Below are positions 44,320 through 53,292 of a stretch of 64,000 bases of DNA, piece after piece. Below the pieces are notes generated by a model. That model ran no database searches, had not been told where the DNA came from, and was given only the letters and a program-made list of their open reading frames with translations. The translations under genes were made by a program, and so were the position numbers. Each line of letters opens with the position of its first letter. The stretch's first letter is position 1. The stretch is from JAGXKT01 sp964531695 (lineage in GTDB: Bacteria; Planctomycetota; Phycisphaerae; SM23-33): positions 1-64,000 of the forward strand of contig CAZHEH010000004.1 of NCBI GenBank assembly GCA_964531695.1, in the 5' to 3' direction.

Positions 44320-44571
44320 ATGACGACGCTGACGGTTCTTGCCGTCGTTTGTGCGGCCTTCGCCGCCGGTCTGATCGCCGACGAGGCGCTCAGGTACTCG
44401 GGGGCCGGGAAGAAACTCAACCAACCGGACCTGCGCCCTCGCGTTAAAATCCTCGCCAAGCATTTCCGTTGCGAATCCGCGCCCGGGAGAGCGCAAGTGC
44501 GACCATTCGCAGACACACGAACAAGGGTTTACGTTGATCAAGCTCCAGTCAAGCCGAGGATCATGGGATAA
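44320..44571 (+). CDS. Small membrane protein, 83 aa
   Basis: Not recognised. The ATG at 44320 follows GGAAAGGG with good spacing and a promoter at 44243-44272. The N-terminus is one hydrophobic segment (TLTVLAVVCAAFAAGLIADE), so the product is probably anchored in the membrane. The rest is basic, with no known motif. Third positions in the second half are less biased to G/C than in neighbouring genes, which lowers confidence in the C-terminal part. It lies 71 bp upstream of the pseudopilin gene and may be read with it. Confidence 0.55.
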   Translation: MTTLTVLAVVCAAFAAGLIADEALRYSGAGKKLNQPDLRPRVKILAKHFRCESAPGRAQVRPFADTRTRVYVDQAPVKPRIMG

Positions 44572-44642
44572 ACCGTAGGTGAATTCAGTCCGAGCGAGTG
44601 CCCCGAAGTCGCCTGAGGGGCCAATAGGCAAGGAGCAGGTGA

Positions 44643-45575
44643 ATGAGAATCCGCAGCAGGTGTTTCTCGCCAGACGGGCCTCACGCAGGCAGAAGCGGCG
44701 CCTTCACGCTCATCGAGTTGCTGGTCGTGATGGCGATCATTTCGTTGCTGATCAGCATACTGCTGCCCATGCTGGACCGGGCGAAGGAGCTCACGCGGCT
44801 GGCGGTGTGTCAAGCGAACCTCAAGAGCTACGGTTCCGCCGCGGCCGTGTTCTCCTCGGAACGCGACGGCTACGCCCCCGGCGCCCTGCACTGGACCGTG
44901 CAGTGGGGAACGTTGTTCGCCGGCGTGCGGACCGGCGAGGACGGGTTGCTCTGGGAGAACGCGGACGGACAGACGGTCAATTACCCGGCCTCCTATCCCA
45001 CCGAGCGCGGGTACGGCGAGTTCGACATCCGGAACGAAACCGACTATGGACCTCACGAGGCGTGGCGCGCGTTCGGAACGAGTCTGGACACGTACAAGAA
45101 GTACGGCGTCGTGCCCGGGATGCTCAGTTGCCCCAGCCAGAACGAAGAGTTGACGGTCTATGAATGGGGATCCCACGTATGGCTGTGGACCGACTACTTC
45201 TACGTCGGCGGCTGCAAGTCGAAGACGAGGAACCGCCATGCCGACATGCCTGGGTACGTGGAATACGCGTGGGACTACTATGCCTGGAACCAGTACCCCA
45301 ACGTACCGCCGGCTACCTACAAGATGTCGGAAGGCAAGCCCTCCGGAAGCGTGTTGGGTATGGACCTCGTGCGGCAGGTGAACGGCGGGCTTCGCTATAA
45401 CCACGAGTCGAGTATCTCGTCGGATCAACCGGGGCCGCAGAATCTGGTCTGGGGAGACGGGCACGTGAGTCAACGTCCCGACGGGTATTACGAAGATCCG
45501 CTTGACGGAAGCAACTACTCGCTGTGCAGTTGGCAGGGCGGCTGGGGGTTCAAGTACTACTACTGGAGCCGATAG
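44643..45575 (+). CDS. Type II secretion / pilin-like pseudopilin (prepilin-type)
   Basis: A 310-aa protein with a prepilin leader and the hydrophobic helix FTLIELLVVMAIISLLISIL followed by LPMLDRAKELTR, the standard signature of planctomycete pseudopilins. The invariant Glu of the mature helix is present. The C-terminus carries WGDGHVSQRPDGYYED, close to the H-x-G-DG type motif of the large planctomycete family of such proteins (DUF1559 and relatives). It would be cleaved by a prepilin peptidase and assembled by a type II/IV machine not in this window. AAGGAG and AGGTGA precede the ATG. Confidence 0.9.
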   Translation: MRIRSRCFSPDGPHAGRSGAFTLIELLVVMAIISLLISILLPMLDRAKELTRLAVCQANLKSYGSAAAVFSSERDGYAPGALHWTVQWGTLFAGVRTGEDGLLWENADGQTVNYPASYPTERGYGEFDIRNETDYGPHEAWRAFGTSLDTYKKYGVVPGMLSCPSQNEELTVYEWGSHVWLWTDYFYVGGCKSKTRNRHADMPGYVEYAWDYYAWNQYPNVPPATYKMSEGKPSGSVLGMDLVRQVNGGLRYNHESSISSDQPGPQNLVWGDGHVSQRPDGYYEDPLDGSNYSLCSWQGGWGFKYYYWSR

Positions 45576-45637
45576 GCGATGTGACGTGGGGACTCGCCGA
45601 GGGCCCGAAGCGGACGATGCCAGGATGCGGCTCTAAC

Positions 45638-45679
45638 AGGCCGTTGAAGAAGCCGTTCCTGCTGCGATCGCCCGAACCG
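45638..45679 (-). repeat. Half copy of the dispersed palindromic element
   Basis: Matches the minus strand of 54127-54169 closely (words ccgttgaag, gttcctg, gcgatcg and ccgaacc in the same order) but lacks the other terminal arm. It lies 62 bp after the pseudopilin stop codon, as the full copy lies just after the SDR stop. Confidence 0.75.
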
Positions 45680-45889
45680 CCTGTGCGCCTGCGTCGCGGG
45701 AACTCGCTCCCGGCGGAATCTGCGTTCCCGCTCCTGGGTGCTCGGCCGGTCCGCTCGATCTCGCGCCGCGACCCATTTCTTAACGTGCTGCTAAGGTTCC
45801 TAATCGTGGGCAGCCACCTGCTGAACCGGACAGGACGGGGGTTCGGGAGGTCCGACATGACCGAAATCGTCGCCCCTCCCCGACCCCCC

Positions 45890-45915
45890 AAGGCCCGGCT
45901 CCCCCACCGGGCCTT
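45890..45915 (+). terminator. Hairpin terminator candidate
   Basis: Perfect 9-bp arms AAGGCCCGG / CCGGGCCTT with an 8-base loop, followed by gcctttg. The T-run is weak. It would end transcripts from the pseudopilin side. Confidence 0.5.
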
Positions 45916-46096
45916 GCCTTTGCGCCGGCCGTTGCGGCCGTGTCCGAGCGGCGCGCCCGCAGCCGTTCGCGCCGACCTGCACGCGGGCCACGGCAGCGTC
46001 CGCGCGGGCGAGTATCTGGCATCCCGGCGGCGGGCCCGGTACCCTCGGGCGCGGATGCGGCCGCGACGGCATTAGCGCGAGAGCGGAGGTCTTCAG

Positions 46097-48916
46097 GTGT
46101 CACAAGCGGAGAATCGAGCCGCCGACTCCGGGCAGTCGCCCGACCGGCCCGACGTGCATTGGCACGCCCTGCCGGCCGCGGATGTCGCCCGGCGGCTCGG
46201 CGCCGACCTCGACGCGGGCCTGGCGCCGCGCGAGGCCGCGAAGCGGCTGCGTCGGTACGGCCCGAACGAGCTCCAGGCCGCCGAGGGTGTCCGGTGGTAC
46301 GTCCTGCTGGGGCTCCAGTTCCGCAGCGTCGTGGTCCTGCTGCTTGTGGCGGCCGCGGCCGTGTCGTTTGCACTCGGCGAGGTGCTCGAGGGCGTCGGCG
46401 TGATGGTCGTCATCGCGCTGAACGCGGGAATCGGCTTCCTCACCGAGTACCGCGCCAGCCGTGCCATGGAGGCGCTACGGAAGCTCGGCACGCCCGAGGC
46501 GACGGCGTTCCGCGGCGGCAAGCGTAAGACGCTCCCCGCGGCCGACCTCGTTCCGGGCGACGTGGTCGTCCTGCAGGAGGGGCAGACCGTCCCCGCCGAC
46601 GCGCGGGTGATCGAGTCGGCCGAGCTGCGCGTCGAGGAGGCGTCGCTGACCGGCGAGCCGGCGGCGGTCGGCAAGGCCGAGGACGCCCTGGACGACGCGG
46701 GGCTGCCGCTGGCCGACCGCGTCAACATGGTCTACAAAACCACCCACGTCACGAGCGGCAACGGGCGGGCCGTCGTCGTCGCCACGGGCATGGACACTGA
46801 AATCGGCCGTGTCTCGGAGCTGGTCGCCGGCGTCGAGAAGGGCCAGACCCCGCTCCAGCGCAAACTCGACCGCATGGGCCGGCGGCTCATCGTGGTGTGC
46901 ATCCTCGTGGCGGCCGTCGTGTTCGCCGCCGGGTTCCTCCAGGGCATGGACTGGGGCGTCATGCTCCGCGCGGCCATCGCCCTGGCCGTCGCGGCCGTGC
47001 CCGAGGGCCTGCCCGCCGTGGCGACCATTACGCTGGCCGTCGGCATGAAGCGCATGGCGGACCGCAACGCGTTGATCCGTCGCCTGCCGGCCGTCGAGAC
47101 GCTCGGTTCGGCCACGTGCGTCTGCACCGACAAAACCGGCACGCTGACCCGCGGCGAGATGACCGCCACCCGCCTGGTGCTTCCGGACCGGACCGTCGAC
47201 GTCTCCGGCGGCGGCTACGAACCCGAGGGAGAGTTCCGTGAGGACGACGCGGCCGTCGAGCCCATGGATGACCTCGGCCTCCGCGCGATACTGCTCGCCG
47301 GCGTGCTCTGCAACAATGCCACCATCGAGCGGTCCGCAGACGCCTGGCGAATCAGCGGCGACACGACGGAGGGCGCACTGGCCGTCGCGGCCGCCAAGGC
47401 CGGTCTCGACGCCGATGAGACGCGCCGGCGCCATCCCGAGCGGCACGAGTTCGCCTTCACATCGGACGCGATGATGATGGGCACGGTCAACGAGCGACTC
47501 AGCGAGGCCTTCGAGCCCGGCGACGGGCTGATGCTCTGCGTCAAGGGCGCACCTGACAAAATACTGGAGCGGTGTACCCGGGTGCTCGGGTCGAGCGGCC
47601 CGGCCGAGCTGGACGACGACGCTCGCGCGGCGCTTGCCGATCAGAACGAGACGCTCGCCGGCGAGGGGCTCCGCGTGCTGGCCGTGGCGTATCGGCCCGT
47701 CAAGGAACCGCCGCGCGACGCCGAGGCGGCCTACAGAGAACTGACGTGGGTGGGGCTGTTCGGCATCCTCGACCCGCCGCGCGACGAGGTCCGCGACAAG
47801 GTGGACGTCCTGACGGCCGCGGGCATCGAGACGGTGATGATCACCGGCGATCAGCCCGCCACGGCCGGGCGCATCGCCGCCGAGCTGCACATCGCACCGA
47901 AGAACGGCCCCGTGCTCACCGGGCGCGACCTGGCGGAGACCACGCCGGAGCGGCTCGCCGAGCACTTGGAGAACGTCGAGGTCTTCGCGCGGGTCAGCCC
48001 CGAGCAGAAGGTCGACATCTGCAAGGCGCTCCAGGGGCGGGGGAACATCGTGGCCATGCTCGGCGACGGCGTGAACGACGCCATCGCCCTCAAGCAGGCG
48101 GAGATCGGCGTGGCCATGGGCATCAAGGGCACGGACGTAGCCAAGGAGACGGCCGAGATGGTCCTGCTAGACGACCGATTCGCGACGGTCGCCGCGGCGC
48201 TGCACCAGGGGCGGATCGTCTTCGCCAACATCCGCAAGTTCGTGCATTACCTGTTCAGTTGTAACCTCTCTGAGATCATGACGATGTTGCTGGCTTCGCT
48301 GCTGGCGGTCTTCGCGGGCGGCTACGTCTCCCCGCTGCCGCTGCTGCCCCTGCAGATCCTGTGGCTCAATATCGTCACCGACGTATTCCCCGCCCTGGCC
48401 CTGGCGATGGAGCCCGGCGAGAGCGACATCATGCGTCGCCCGCCGCGCGACCCCAAGGCCGACATCCTCGACCGGCCGCTGATCGTGTCGATCTTCGGCT
48501 TCGCGGCCCTCATCACCGTCTCGACCCTCGCCGCCTACGCGGTCGGCGCCGCGCTTCACCCGGCCGACGCCCACAACGCCGCCTCGAGCGGGGCCGCCCT
48601 GAGCGCCCATGGCGGCGAGGCCAGCTACGCCGGCACCATGTGCTTCATGACCATCGCGATGGCCCAACTCGTGCACGTCTTCAACTCGCGGAAGGAGCGA
48701 AAGGCCCTCGGCGCCCGCGAGTGGTTCGGCAACCGCTACGTCCTCGGCGCCCTGGTGCTGGTGATCGGCCTGCAACTGCTGGCGGTCTACGCGCCGTTCC
48801 TCCAGAAGGTGCTCAAGACCCGCCCGCTCGGGGCGCGGGACTGGCTGGTCGTCGCCGCCCTCGCGCTGCTGCCGCTGGCGGTCGGGCAGCTCCGCCGCCG
48901 CTTCGCCTCGCGCTGA
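46097..48916 (+). CDS. Cation-transporting P-type ATPase, Ca2+-ATPase-like (P2 type)
   Basis: A 939-aa membrane pump. It has the actuator motif LTGEP (near 182; TGES in most), the membrane motif AAVPEGLPAVATITLAVGMK (near 300) typical of Ca/Na/K-type P2 ATPases, and the phosphorylation site CTDKTGTLTRGEM (D near 345). The hinge motif GDGVNDAIALKQAEIGVAMG and a C-terminal six-helix domain follow. A signature N-terminus (HALPAADVARRLGADLDAGL, YGPNEL) is present. Ca2+ is the likely ion, but Na+/K+ or Mn2+ cannot be excluded without examining helix 4-6 residues. GTG start; GCGGAGG at 46083-46089. Confidence 0.92.
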   Translation: MSQAENRAADSGQSPDRPDVHWHALPAADVARRLGADLDAGLAPREAAKRLRRYGPNELQAAEGVRWYVLLGLQFRSVVVLLLVAAAAVSFALGEVLEGVGVMVVIALNAGIGFLTEYRASRAMEALRKLGTPEATAFRGGKRKTLPAADLVPGDVVVLQEGQTVPADARVIESAELRVEEASLTGEPAAVGKAEDALDDAGLPLADRVNMVYKTTHVTSGNGRAVVVATGMDTEIGRVSELVAGVEKGQTPLQRKLDRMGRRLIVVCILVAAVVFAAGFLQGMDWGVMLRAAIALAVAAVPEGLPAVATITLAVGMKRMADRNALIRRLPAVETLGSATCVCTDKTGTLTRGEMTATRLVLPDRTVDVSGGGYEPEGEFREDDAAVEPMDDLGLRAILLAGVLCNNATIERSADAWRISGDTTEGALAVAAAKAGLDADETRRRHPERHEFAFTSDAMMMGTVNERLSEAFEPGDGLMLCVKGAPDKILERCTRVLGSSGPAELDDDARAALADQNETLAGEGLRVLAVAYRPVKEPPRDAEAAYRELTWVGLFGILDPPRDEVRDKVDVLTAAGIETVMITGDQPATAGRIAAELHIAPKNGPVLTGRDLAETTPERLAEHLENVEVFARVSPEQKVDICKALQGRGNIVAMLGDGVNDAIALKQAEIGVAMGIKGTDVAKETAEMVLLDDRFATVAAALHQGRIVFANIRKFVHYLFSCNLSEIMTMLLASLLAVFAGGYVSPLPLLPLQILWLNIVTDVFPALALAMEPGESDIMRRPPRDPKADILDRPLIVSIFGFAALITVSTLAAYAVGAALHPADAHNAASSGAALSAHGGEASYAGTMCFMTIAMAQLVHVFNSRKERKALGAREWFGNRYVLGALVLVIGLQLLAVYAPFLQKVLKTRPLGARDWLVVAALALLPLAVGQLRRRFASR

Positions 48917-49109
48917 CGGGCGCTCCGGGGCGGGGCCTCCCCCGGCCGTGCCCGGAAACCGCATTTCCGATGCCTTCTTTTGCCGCGCTCGCGAGTGAAT
49001 CCTACCTTCCAAGTGATCGGCAAAGCGCTCCGCCTCGTGGCGGGCCGCAGCACCCCTGGAGGGACGCCGATCCGCGACAATCGAGGGAGTTTGGTCAAGG
49101 AGCCGAACG

Positions 49110-49739
49110 ATGAACCGCATTCATGCTCGTATCACCGCCGTTGCAATTCTTGCCGCATTTCTGCTCGCCGCCGCCCCCGCATCCGCCGACTCCATGGACT
49201 TCCAGGGCGTGGGCTTGAACCAGCAGGTCCGCTTTCACGCCCCCGGTAAGAGCGTCAAGGTTCCCGCCGGCCAAATGCGGATCAACTACGACGGCACGGA
49301 TCAGCTCTCGTACTGCGTCGATATCGACGCCACCGCCGGCGACAGCGAGGTCACCGAGGCGTCCGTCCTGTCGCTGCACAACGGCGACATCGTCGCCTGG
49401 CTCTATGAGGTCCACTCACCGGACGTGACGACCGGCCTGGAGGCCTGCTCCATCCAGGTCGCCATCTGGGAAGCGCTCTACGAGACCGACGGAAACCCGT
49501 TCGACCTGAGCAGCGGCAGCTTCTACGTCAGCGAGAACGCCAACGCCGCCGCCGACGCCAAAGCGCTGCTCGCCGCCGCCCCGACCGACTACGACCCCAC
49601 GGGCACCTTTGTGCTCGTCAGCGAGTGCAAGCAGGACATGCTCGGCTACGACAACCCGCCGGTGCCGGAGCCCGCGGCCGCCAGCATCATGGGCCTCGGC
49701 GGCCTGTTCGCCCTCGCCCGCCGGCGTCGCCGTCGCTGA
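49110..49739 (+). CDS. PEP-CTERM surface protein with thioester-domain-like motifs
   Basis: A 209-aa exported protein. Signal peptide 1-26 (cut after ASA). The C-terminus has the PEP-CTERM sorting signal: VPEP at 185-188, a hydrophobic helix (ASIMGLGGLFALA) and six terminal Arg, so it should be processed by an exosortase-type enzyme and attached to the surface or matrix. The middle contains YCVD at 68-71 and IQVAIWE at 115-121. These fit the two motifs of Gram-positive thioester domains, [YFL]C-hydrophobic-[DE] and hydrophobic-Q-x-hydrophobic-hydrophobic, whose Cys and Gln form a reactive internal thioester. If so, the bond would link Cys69 and Gln116. GGAG stands eight bases before the ATG; two terminator hairpins follow. 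Confidence 0.85.
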   Translation: MNRIHARITAVAILAAFLLAAAPASADSMDFQGVGLNQQVRFHAPGKSVKVPAGQMRINYDGTDQLSYCVDIDATAGDSEVTEASVLSLHNGDIVAWLYEVHSPDVTTGLEACSIQVAIWEALYETDGNPFDLSSGSFYVSENANAAADAKALLAAAPTDYDPTGTFVLVSECKQDMLGYDNPPVPEPAAASIMGLGGLFALARRRRRR

Positions 49740-49776
49740 GATTCACGCGAGACCTTCCTTCTGCCCAAGGAACGCT

Positions 49777-49834
49777 GGGGCGGCCCCACTCGGCCGGGGC
49801 CGCCCCCCCAAGGCGCCCTCGCTCGGGGCGCCTT
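49777..49834 (+). terminator. Tandem terminator hairpins
   Basis: First hairpin: perfect 11-bp arms (49777-49787 with 49796-49806). Second: perfect 9-bp arms AAGGCGCCC / GGGCGCCTT (49810-49818 with 49826-49834), followed by ccttttg. They end the PEP-CTERM gene transcript before gnd. Confidence 0.8.
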
Positions 49835-49853
49835 CCTTTTGCGCGGGTCGAGC

Positions 49854-49881
49854 TTGCAATCGGGGTTTCGGCGCGTAGGAT
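49854..49881 (+). promoter_or_regulatory. Promoter for gnd
   Basis: TTGCAA (49854-49859), 16-bp spacer and TAGGAT (49876-49881), directly after the terminators. Leader of about 64 bases with AAGGAG at 49940-49945. Confidence 0.5.
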
Positions 49882-49951
49882 GCAGCGTTCCAGCGATGGC
49901 CGGCGGCCGGGGGTGCGTATACCTGTCGCCGCCCTGCCTAAGGAGCAGATC

Positions 49952-51418
49952 ATGCCGGAAACGTCGGCGCAGGCGGACATCGGGTTGATCGGGCTGGCCG
50001 TGATGGGCCAGAACCTGGTCCTGAATATGAACGACAAGGGCTTCACCGTGGCCGTCTACAATCGGACGGTCTCGAAGGTGGACGACTTCGTCGAGGGCCC
50101 GGCGGCCGGACGGGAGACGATCCTCGGGGCCCATTCCCTGGAGGAGTTCGTCGGCAAGCTCAAGAGGCCGCGGCGTGTGATGATCCTGGTCAAGGCCGGC
50201 CCGCCCGTCGACGCCTTCATCGAGAAGGTCCTGCCGCTGCTGGAGCCCGGTGACATCGTCATCGACGGCGGGAACAGCAACTTCCACGACACGATCCGCC
50301 GCACGAAGCACGTGGAGGACAAGGGTCTGCTGTACATCGGCACGGGCGTCTCGGGCGGCGAGGAGGGCGCTCGCCACGGACCGAGCATCATGCCCGGCGG
50401 CTCCCCGCCGGCGTGGGAGCACGTGCAGGACATCTTCCAGGCCGTCGCCGCCAAGGTCGAGGACGGCTCCCCCTGCTGCGACTGGGTCGGGCAGGACGGC
50501 GCGGGCCACTTCGTCAAAATGGTCCACAACGGCATCGAGTACGGCGATATGCAGCTCATCTGCGAGGCCTACGCCCTGATGCAGGCCATCGGCATGACCC
50601 CGCCCGAGATGCACGAGGTATTCGAGACGTGGAAGCGCAGCGAGCTCAATAGCTACCTCATCGACATCACGGCCGACATCCTCGGCCACGTCGACGAGGA
50701 GACGGGCCGGCCGACGGTGGATTTGATTCTCGACACGGCCGGGCAGAAGGGCACGGGCAAGTGGACGGCCATCACCTCGCTGGAGCAGGGCATCCCGCTG
50801 ACGCTCATCGGCGAGGCGGTCTACGCCCGGTTCCTGTCCGCGCTGAAGGACGAGCGCGTGGAGGCGTCCAAGTCCCTCCGCGGTCCCTCGCCGAGCTTCC
50901 GCATCGACCGCGAGTCCTTCCTGGAGGACCTCCGCAAGGCGCTGTTCGCCAGCAAGATCATGTCGTACACGCAGGGCTTCCAGCTCCTGCGTGCCGCGGC
51001 CGCGGAGTACGGCTGGGACCTGAACTACGGCGGCATCGCCCTGATGTGGCGCGGCGGCTGCATCATCCGCAGCCAGTTCCTCGGGCGGATCAAGGAGGCC
51101 TATGACAAGAACAAGGACCTCCAGAGCTTGCTCTTCGAGCCGTACTTTCGCTCGGCGATCCGCAAGGCACAGACGGCCTGGCGGCGGACGCTCATCAAGG
51201 CGGTCAAACTCGGGGTTCCGGTGCCGGCCTTCAGCTCGGCCCTGGCGTACTACGACGGCTATCGTAGCGAGCGGCTCCCGGCCAACCTGCTCCAGGCCCA
51301 GCGGGACTATTTCGGCGCTCACACCTACGAGCGGGTCGACAAGCCGCGCGGCGAGTTCTTCCATACCAACTGGACCGGCGAAGGCGGCGAGACCACGGCC
51401 AGCAGCTACAACGCCTGA
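49952..51418 (+). CDS. gnd: 6-phosphogluconate dehydrogenase (decarboxylating)
   Basis: A 488-aa enzyme converting 6-phosphogluconate to ribulose 5-phosphate, CO2 and NADPH. It shows the nucleotide motif GLIGLAVMGQNLVLNMNDKG, the pocket IDGGNSNF, GVSGGEEGARHGPSIMPGG, and KMVHNGIEYGDMQLICEAYA. The signature ILDTAGQKGTGKWT and the tail HTNWTGEGG complete the family. The length matches the classical long form. ATG at 49952 with AAGGAG at 49940-49945; longer in-frame frames upstream run through the terminators and are not used. It leads into the uronate genes. Confidence 0.97.
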   Translation: MPETSAQADIGLIGLAVMGQNLVLNMNDKGFTVAVYNRTVSKVDDFVEGPAAGRETILGAHSLEEFVGKLKRPRRVMILVKAGPPVDAFIEKVLPLLEPGDIVIDGGNSNFHDTIRRTKHVEDKGLLYIGTGVSGGEEGARHGPSIMPGGSPPAWEHVQDIFQAVAAKVEDGSPCCDWVGQDGAGHFVKMVHNGIEYGDMQLICEAYALMQAIGMTPPEMHEVFETWKRSELNSYLIDITADILGHVDEETGRPTVDLILDTAGQKGTGKWTAITSLEQGIPLTLIGEAVYARFLSALKDERVEASKSLRGPSPSFRIDRESFLEDLRKALFASKIMSYTQGFQLLRAAAAEYGWDLNYGGIALMWRGGCIIRSQFLGRIKEAYDKNKDLQSLLFEPYFRSAIRKAQTAWRRTLIKAVKLGVPVPAFSSALAYYDGYRSERLPANLLQAQRDYFGAHTYERVDKPRGEFFHTNWTGEGGETTASSYNA

Positions 51419-51454
51419 TCGCCAGCCGCCCGCCCACAAAGCCGAGGATCGACC

Positions 51455-52966
51455 ATGCTCGAGCGGCTCACCCGACTTGACGGACTACATGTCTACGAAC
51501 GCAGTGTCTGCGAATCGGGCGGCGTGACGTACTTCTTCGCCCGCCGCGGACCGGACAAGCTCCTCGGGCACGTCGCCCCCGCGGACGGGCGGTGCGACGG
51601 CACCTGCGGCCGGAGCGACATCGAGCAGGTCGGCGAGATCGACGGTCGGCCGGTGTGCCTGGCACCCCGCGACGCCGCCAACGCCGAGCGCATCCGGGCG
51701 GCTTTGCCCTGGACGGCCCCCCGCCCGCTCGGACTGACGACCTCGGTCGGGCTCGGCGACCGGCTCGGGCTTGCCACCCCCGGGCACATCCGGGCGGTGC
51801 GAGAGACCGGCGCGGGGCTCTCGCCCATCTACGCCCAGCAGTCCATCCGCGAGCTGGCCCGCACCGGACGGCAGCCGCGGGATGTCATGGACGCGGCGAC
51901 CTGGGGCGTCCTCCAGGAGGGCTGGCGGAACGGCTACGGCGCCGACGCCGACCACCTCCAGCAGCCCGAGGATATCGACCGAACGGTCGAAGCGGGCTTC
52001 ACCTTCTTCACCGTGGACCCCGGCGCACACGTCGTCGATGCGGCGGACGGGTTGGGCGCCGCCGCGCTGGCCGACCGGTACGAACGGCTCGACTTCGCGG
52101 CGCTCGAGACGACGTCCGACGACCTGCGGAACTGCTACGCGGGCAAGACCTTCGAGCTGGCCGGGGGCGACTCGGTCGAGCTGGACGCGACGGGCTTCCT
52201 GCGAGCGGCCGTCAAGTACGGCACGGCCGTGGCGCATGTCGCGAGGATGCACCGCCACCTGGCCGGCCGCATGGGCGAACGGCCGTTCGAGCTGGAGGTG
52301 TCCGTCGACGAGACGGAGAGCCCGACGACTCCGGCGGAGCACTACTTCTTCGCGGCGGAACTGAAGCGGCTGGGCGTGGCGTGGGTCTCGATGGCCCCGC
52401 GCTTCGTCGGGCGTTTCGAGAAGGGCGTGGACTACATCGGCGACCTGGACGCCTTCCGGGAGAGCTTCGCCCGGCACGTGGCGGTGATGCGTACGCTCGG
52501 CCCGTACAAGATCTCGATCCACTCCGGCAGCGACAAGTTCAGCATCTACCCCGTGGTCGCGGAGCTGGCCGGCGGGCTCGTGCACCTCAAGACGGCCGGG
52601 ACGAGCTATCTGGAGGCCATCCGAGCCATCGCCGGCATCGACCCGCCGCTGTTCCGGGAGATCCACGACTTCGCTCGCGAGAACTACGACGCGGATCGTA
52701 AGACGTACCACGTCTCGGCCGACATGGCGAGGGTCCCGCCCGCGGCGGAGTTGTCGGACGATGAGCTGGCGGACCGGCTGGACGATTTCGACACCCGCCA
52801 GGCCCTGCACGTGACCTTCGGCTCGGTGCTGACCGCCGACGGCGGCCAACGCTTCCGTCCGCGGATCTACGAAGCCCTGGAGCAGCAGGAAGAGCAGCAC
52901 TACGCCGCCCTGGCCCGCCACCTCGGCCGGCACGTCGCGCCGCTGGCAAGGACGCCTGCCGGATAA
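51455..52966 (+). CDS. uxaE: Tagaturonate epimerase
   Basis: A 503-aa protein matching the UxaE family, which interconverts tagaturonate and fructuronate and replaces the usual UxaB/UxuB detour in galacturonate breakdown. Recognisable segments are GLGDRLGLATPGHIRAVRET, SPIYAQQSIRELARTGRQP, DVMDAATWGVLQEGWRNGYG and ADADHLQQPEDIDRTVEAGF followed by TFFTVDPGAHV. Histidine-rich and acidic segments (HSGSDKFSIYPVVAELAGG) probably bind the metal. It starts 36 bp after gnd and is followed by a fructuronate-reductase-type SDR after a 326-bp gap. Confidence 0.85.
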   Translation: MLERLTRLDGLHVYERSVCESGGVTYFFARRGPDKLLGHVAPADGRCDGTCGRSDIEQVGEIDGRPVCLAPRDAANAERIRAALPWTAPRPLGLTTSVGLGDRLGLATPGHIRAVRETGAGLSPIYAQQSIRELARTGRQPRDVMDAATWGVLQEGWRNGYGADADHLQQPEDIDRTVEAGFTFFTVDPGAHVVDAADGLGAAALADRYERLDFAALETTSDDLRNCYAGKTFELAGGDSVELDATGFLRAAVKYGTAVAHVARMHRHLAGRMGERPFELEVSVDETESPTTPAEHYFFAAELKRLGVAWVSMAPRFVGRFEKGVDYIGDLDAFRESFARHVAVMRTLGPYKISIHSGSDKFSIYPVVAELAGGLVHLKTAGTSYLEAIRAIAGIDPPLFREIHDFARENYDADRKTYHVSADMARVPPAAELSDDELADRLDDFDTRQALHVTFGSVLTADGGQRFRPRIYEALEQQEEQHYAALARHLGRHVAPLARTPAG

Positions 52967-53015
52967 CGGCGATGGGTGATGTCCCGGAGGACCACCGGAC
53001 GAAGGCCATCGCGCT

Positions 53016-53196
53016 ATGAAGCGGAAGCAATTCGTCCAGCGCTGGGCGAAGAAGGGCGGCCTTCTCTTCCGGAGCGGCGCGGCGGCACGACATCTACACC
53101 AATCCCCAGACCGGCCGCCGCCAACCCGCGGCTCGGCATACGGAAATCAACGACGTGCCGGCAAGGCATATCCGCAAGCGCCTCGGCCTGGATTGA
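53016..53196 (+). pseudogene. hicA: Frameshifted hicA-like toxin gene
   Basis: ATG AAG CGG AAG begins MKRKQFVQRWAKKGGLLFRS, the N-terminus of HicA (YcfA-like) RNA-cleaving toxins. The rest of the family pattern continues one frame over: RHDIYTNPQTGRRQPAARH then TEINDVPARHIRKRLGLD and a TGA at 53194. One extra base in the run gcgcggcgg (around 53078-53084) explains the shift; removing it gives a 60-aa HicA of normal length. No hicB antitoxin is adjacent; only a 15-codon frame (52972-53019) overlaps its start by ATGA. It separates uxaE from the SDR gene. A sequencing error in this GC-rich run is possible. Confidence 0.62.
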
Positions 53197-53235
53197 GCTG
53201 CACTTCGGCGTGCTTCGCGGCACCACTCTCGGTAT

Positions 53236-53262
53236 CCTCTGCTTCCTCCGCTACCTCCGCGG
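53236..53262 (+). repeat. Nonamer tandem repeat (cctctgctn family)
   Basis: Three in-register 9-bp units (cctctgctt, cctccgcta, cctccgcgg) in the gap before the SDR gene. The same word family occurs at 58951-58977. Confidence 0.65.
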
Positions 53263-53292
53263 CTACCCCGGAAACCGACAAAGGCGATACCC

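Larger units (their letters stand above)
45576..46096. other. Non-coding region after the pseudopilin gene
   Basis: A 521-bp stretch with no convincing gene. It contains one arm of a dispersed palindromic element (45638-45679) and a hairpin terminator candidate (45890-45915). The following gene starts at a GTG at 46097 with its ribosome site at 46083-46089. Confidence 0.6.

Noticed and set aside
45524..46075. Open frames across the region after the pseudopilin gene
   Set aside because: They overlap the repeat and terminator, lack ribosome sites and have no domain similarity.
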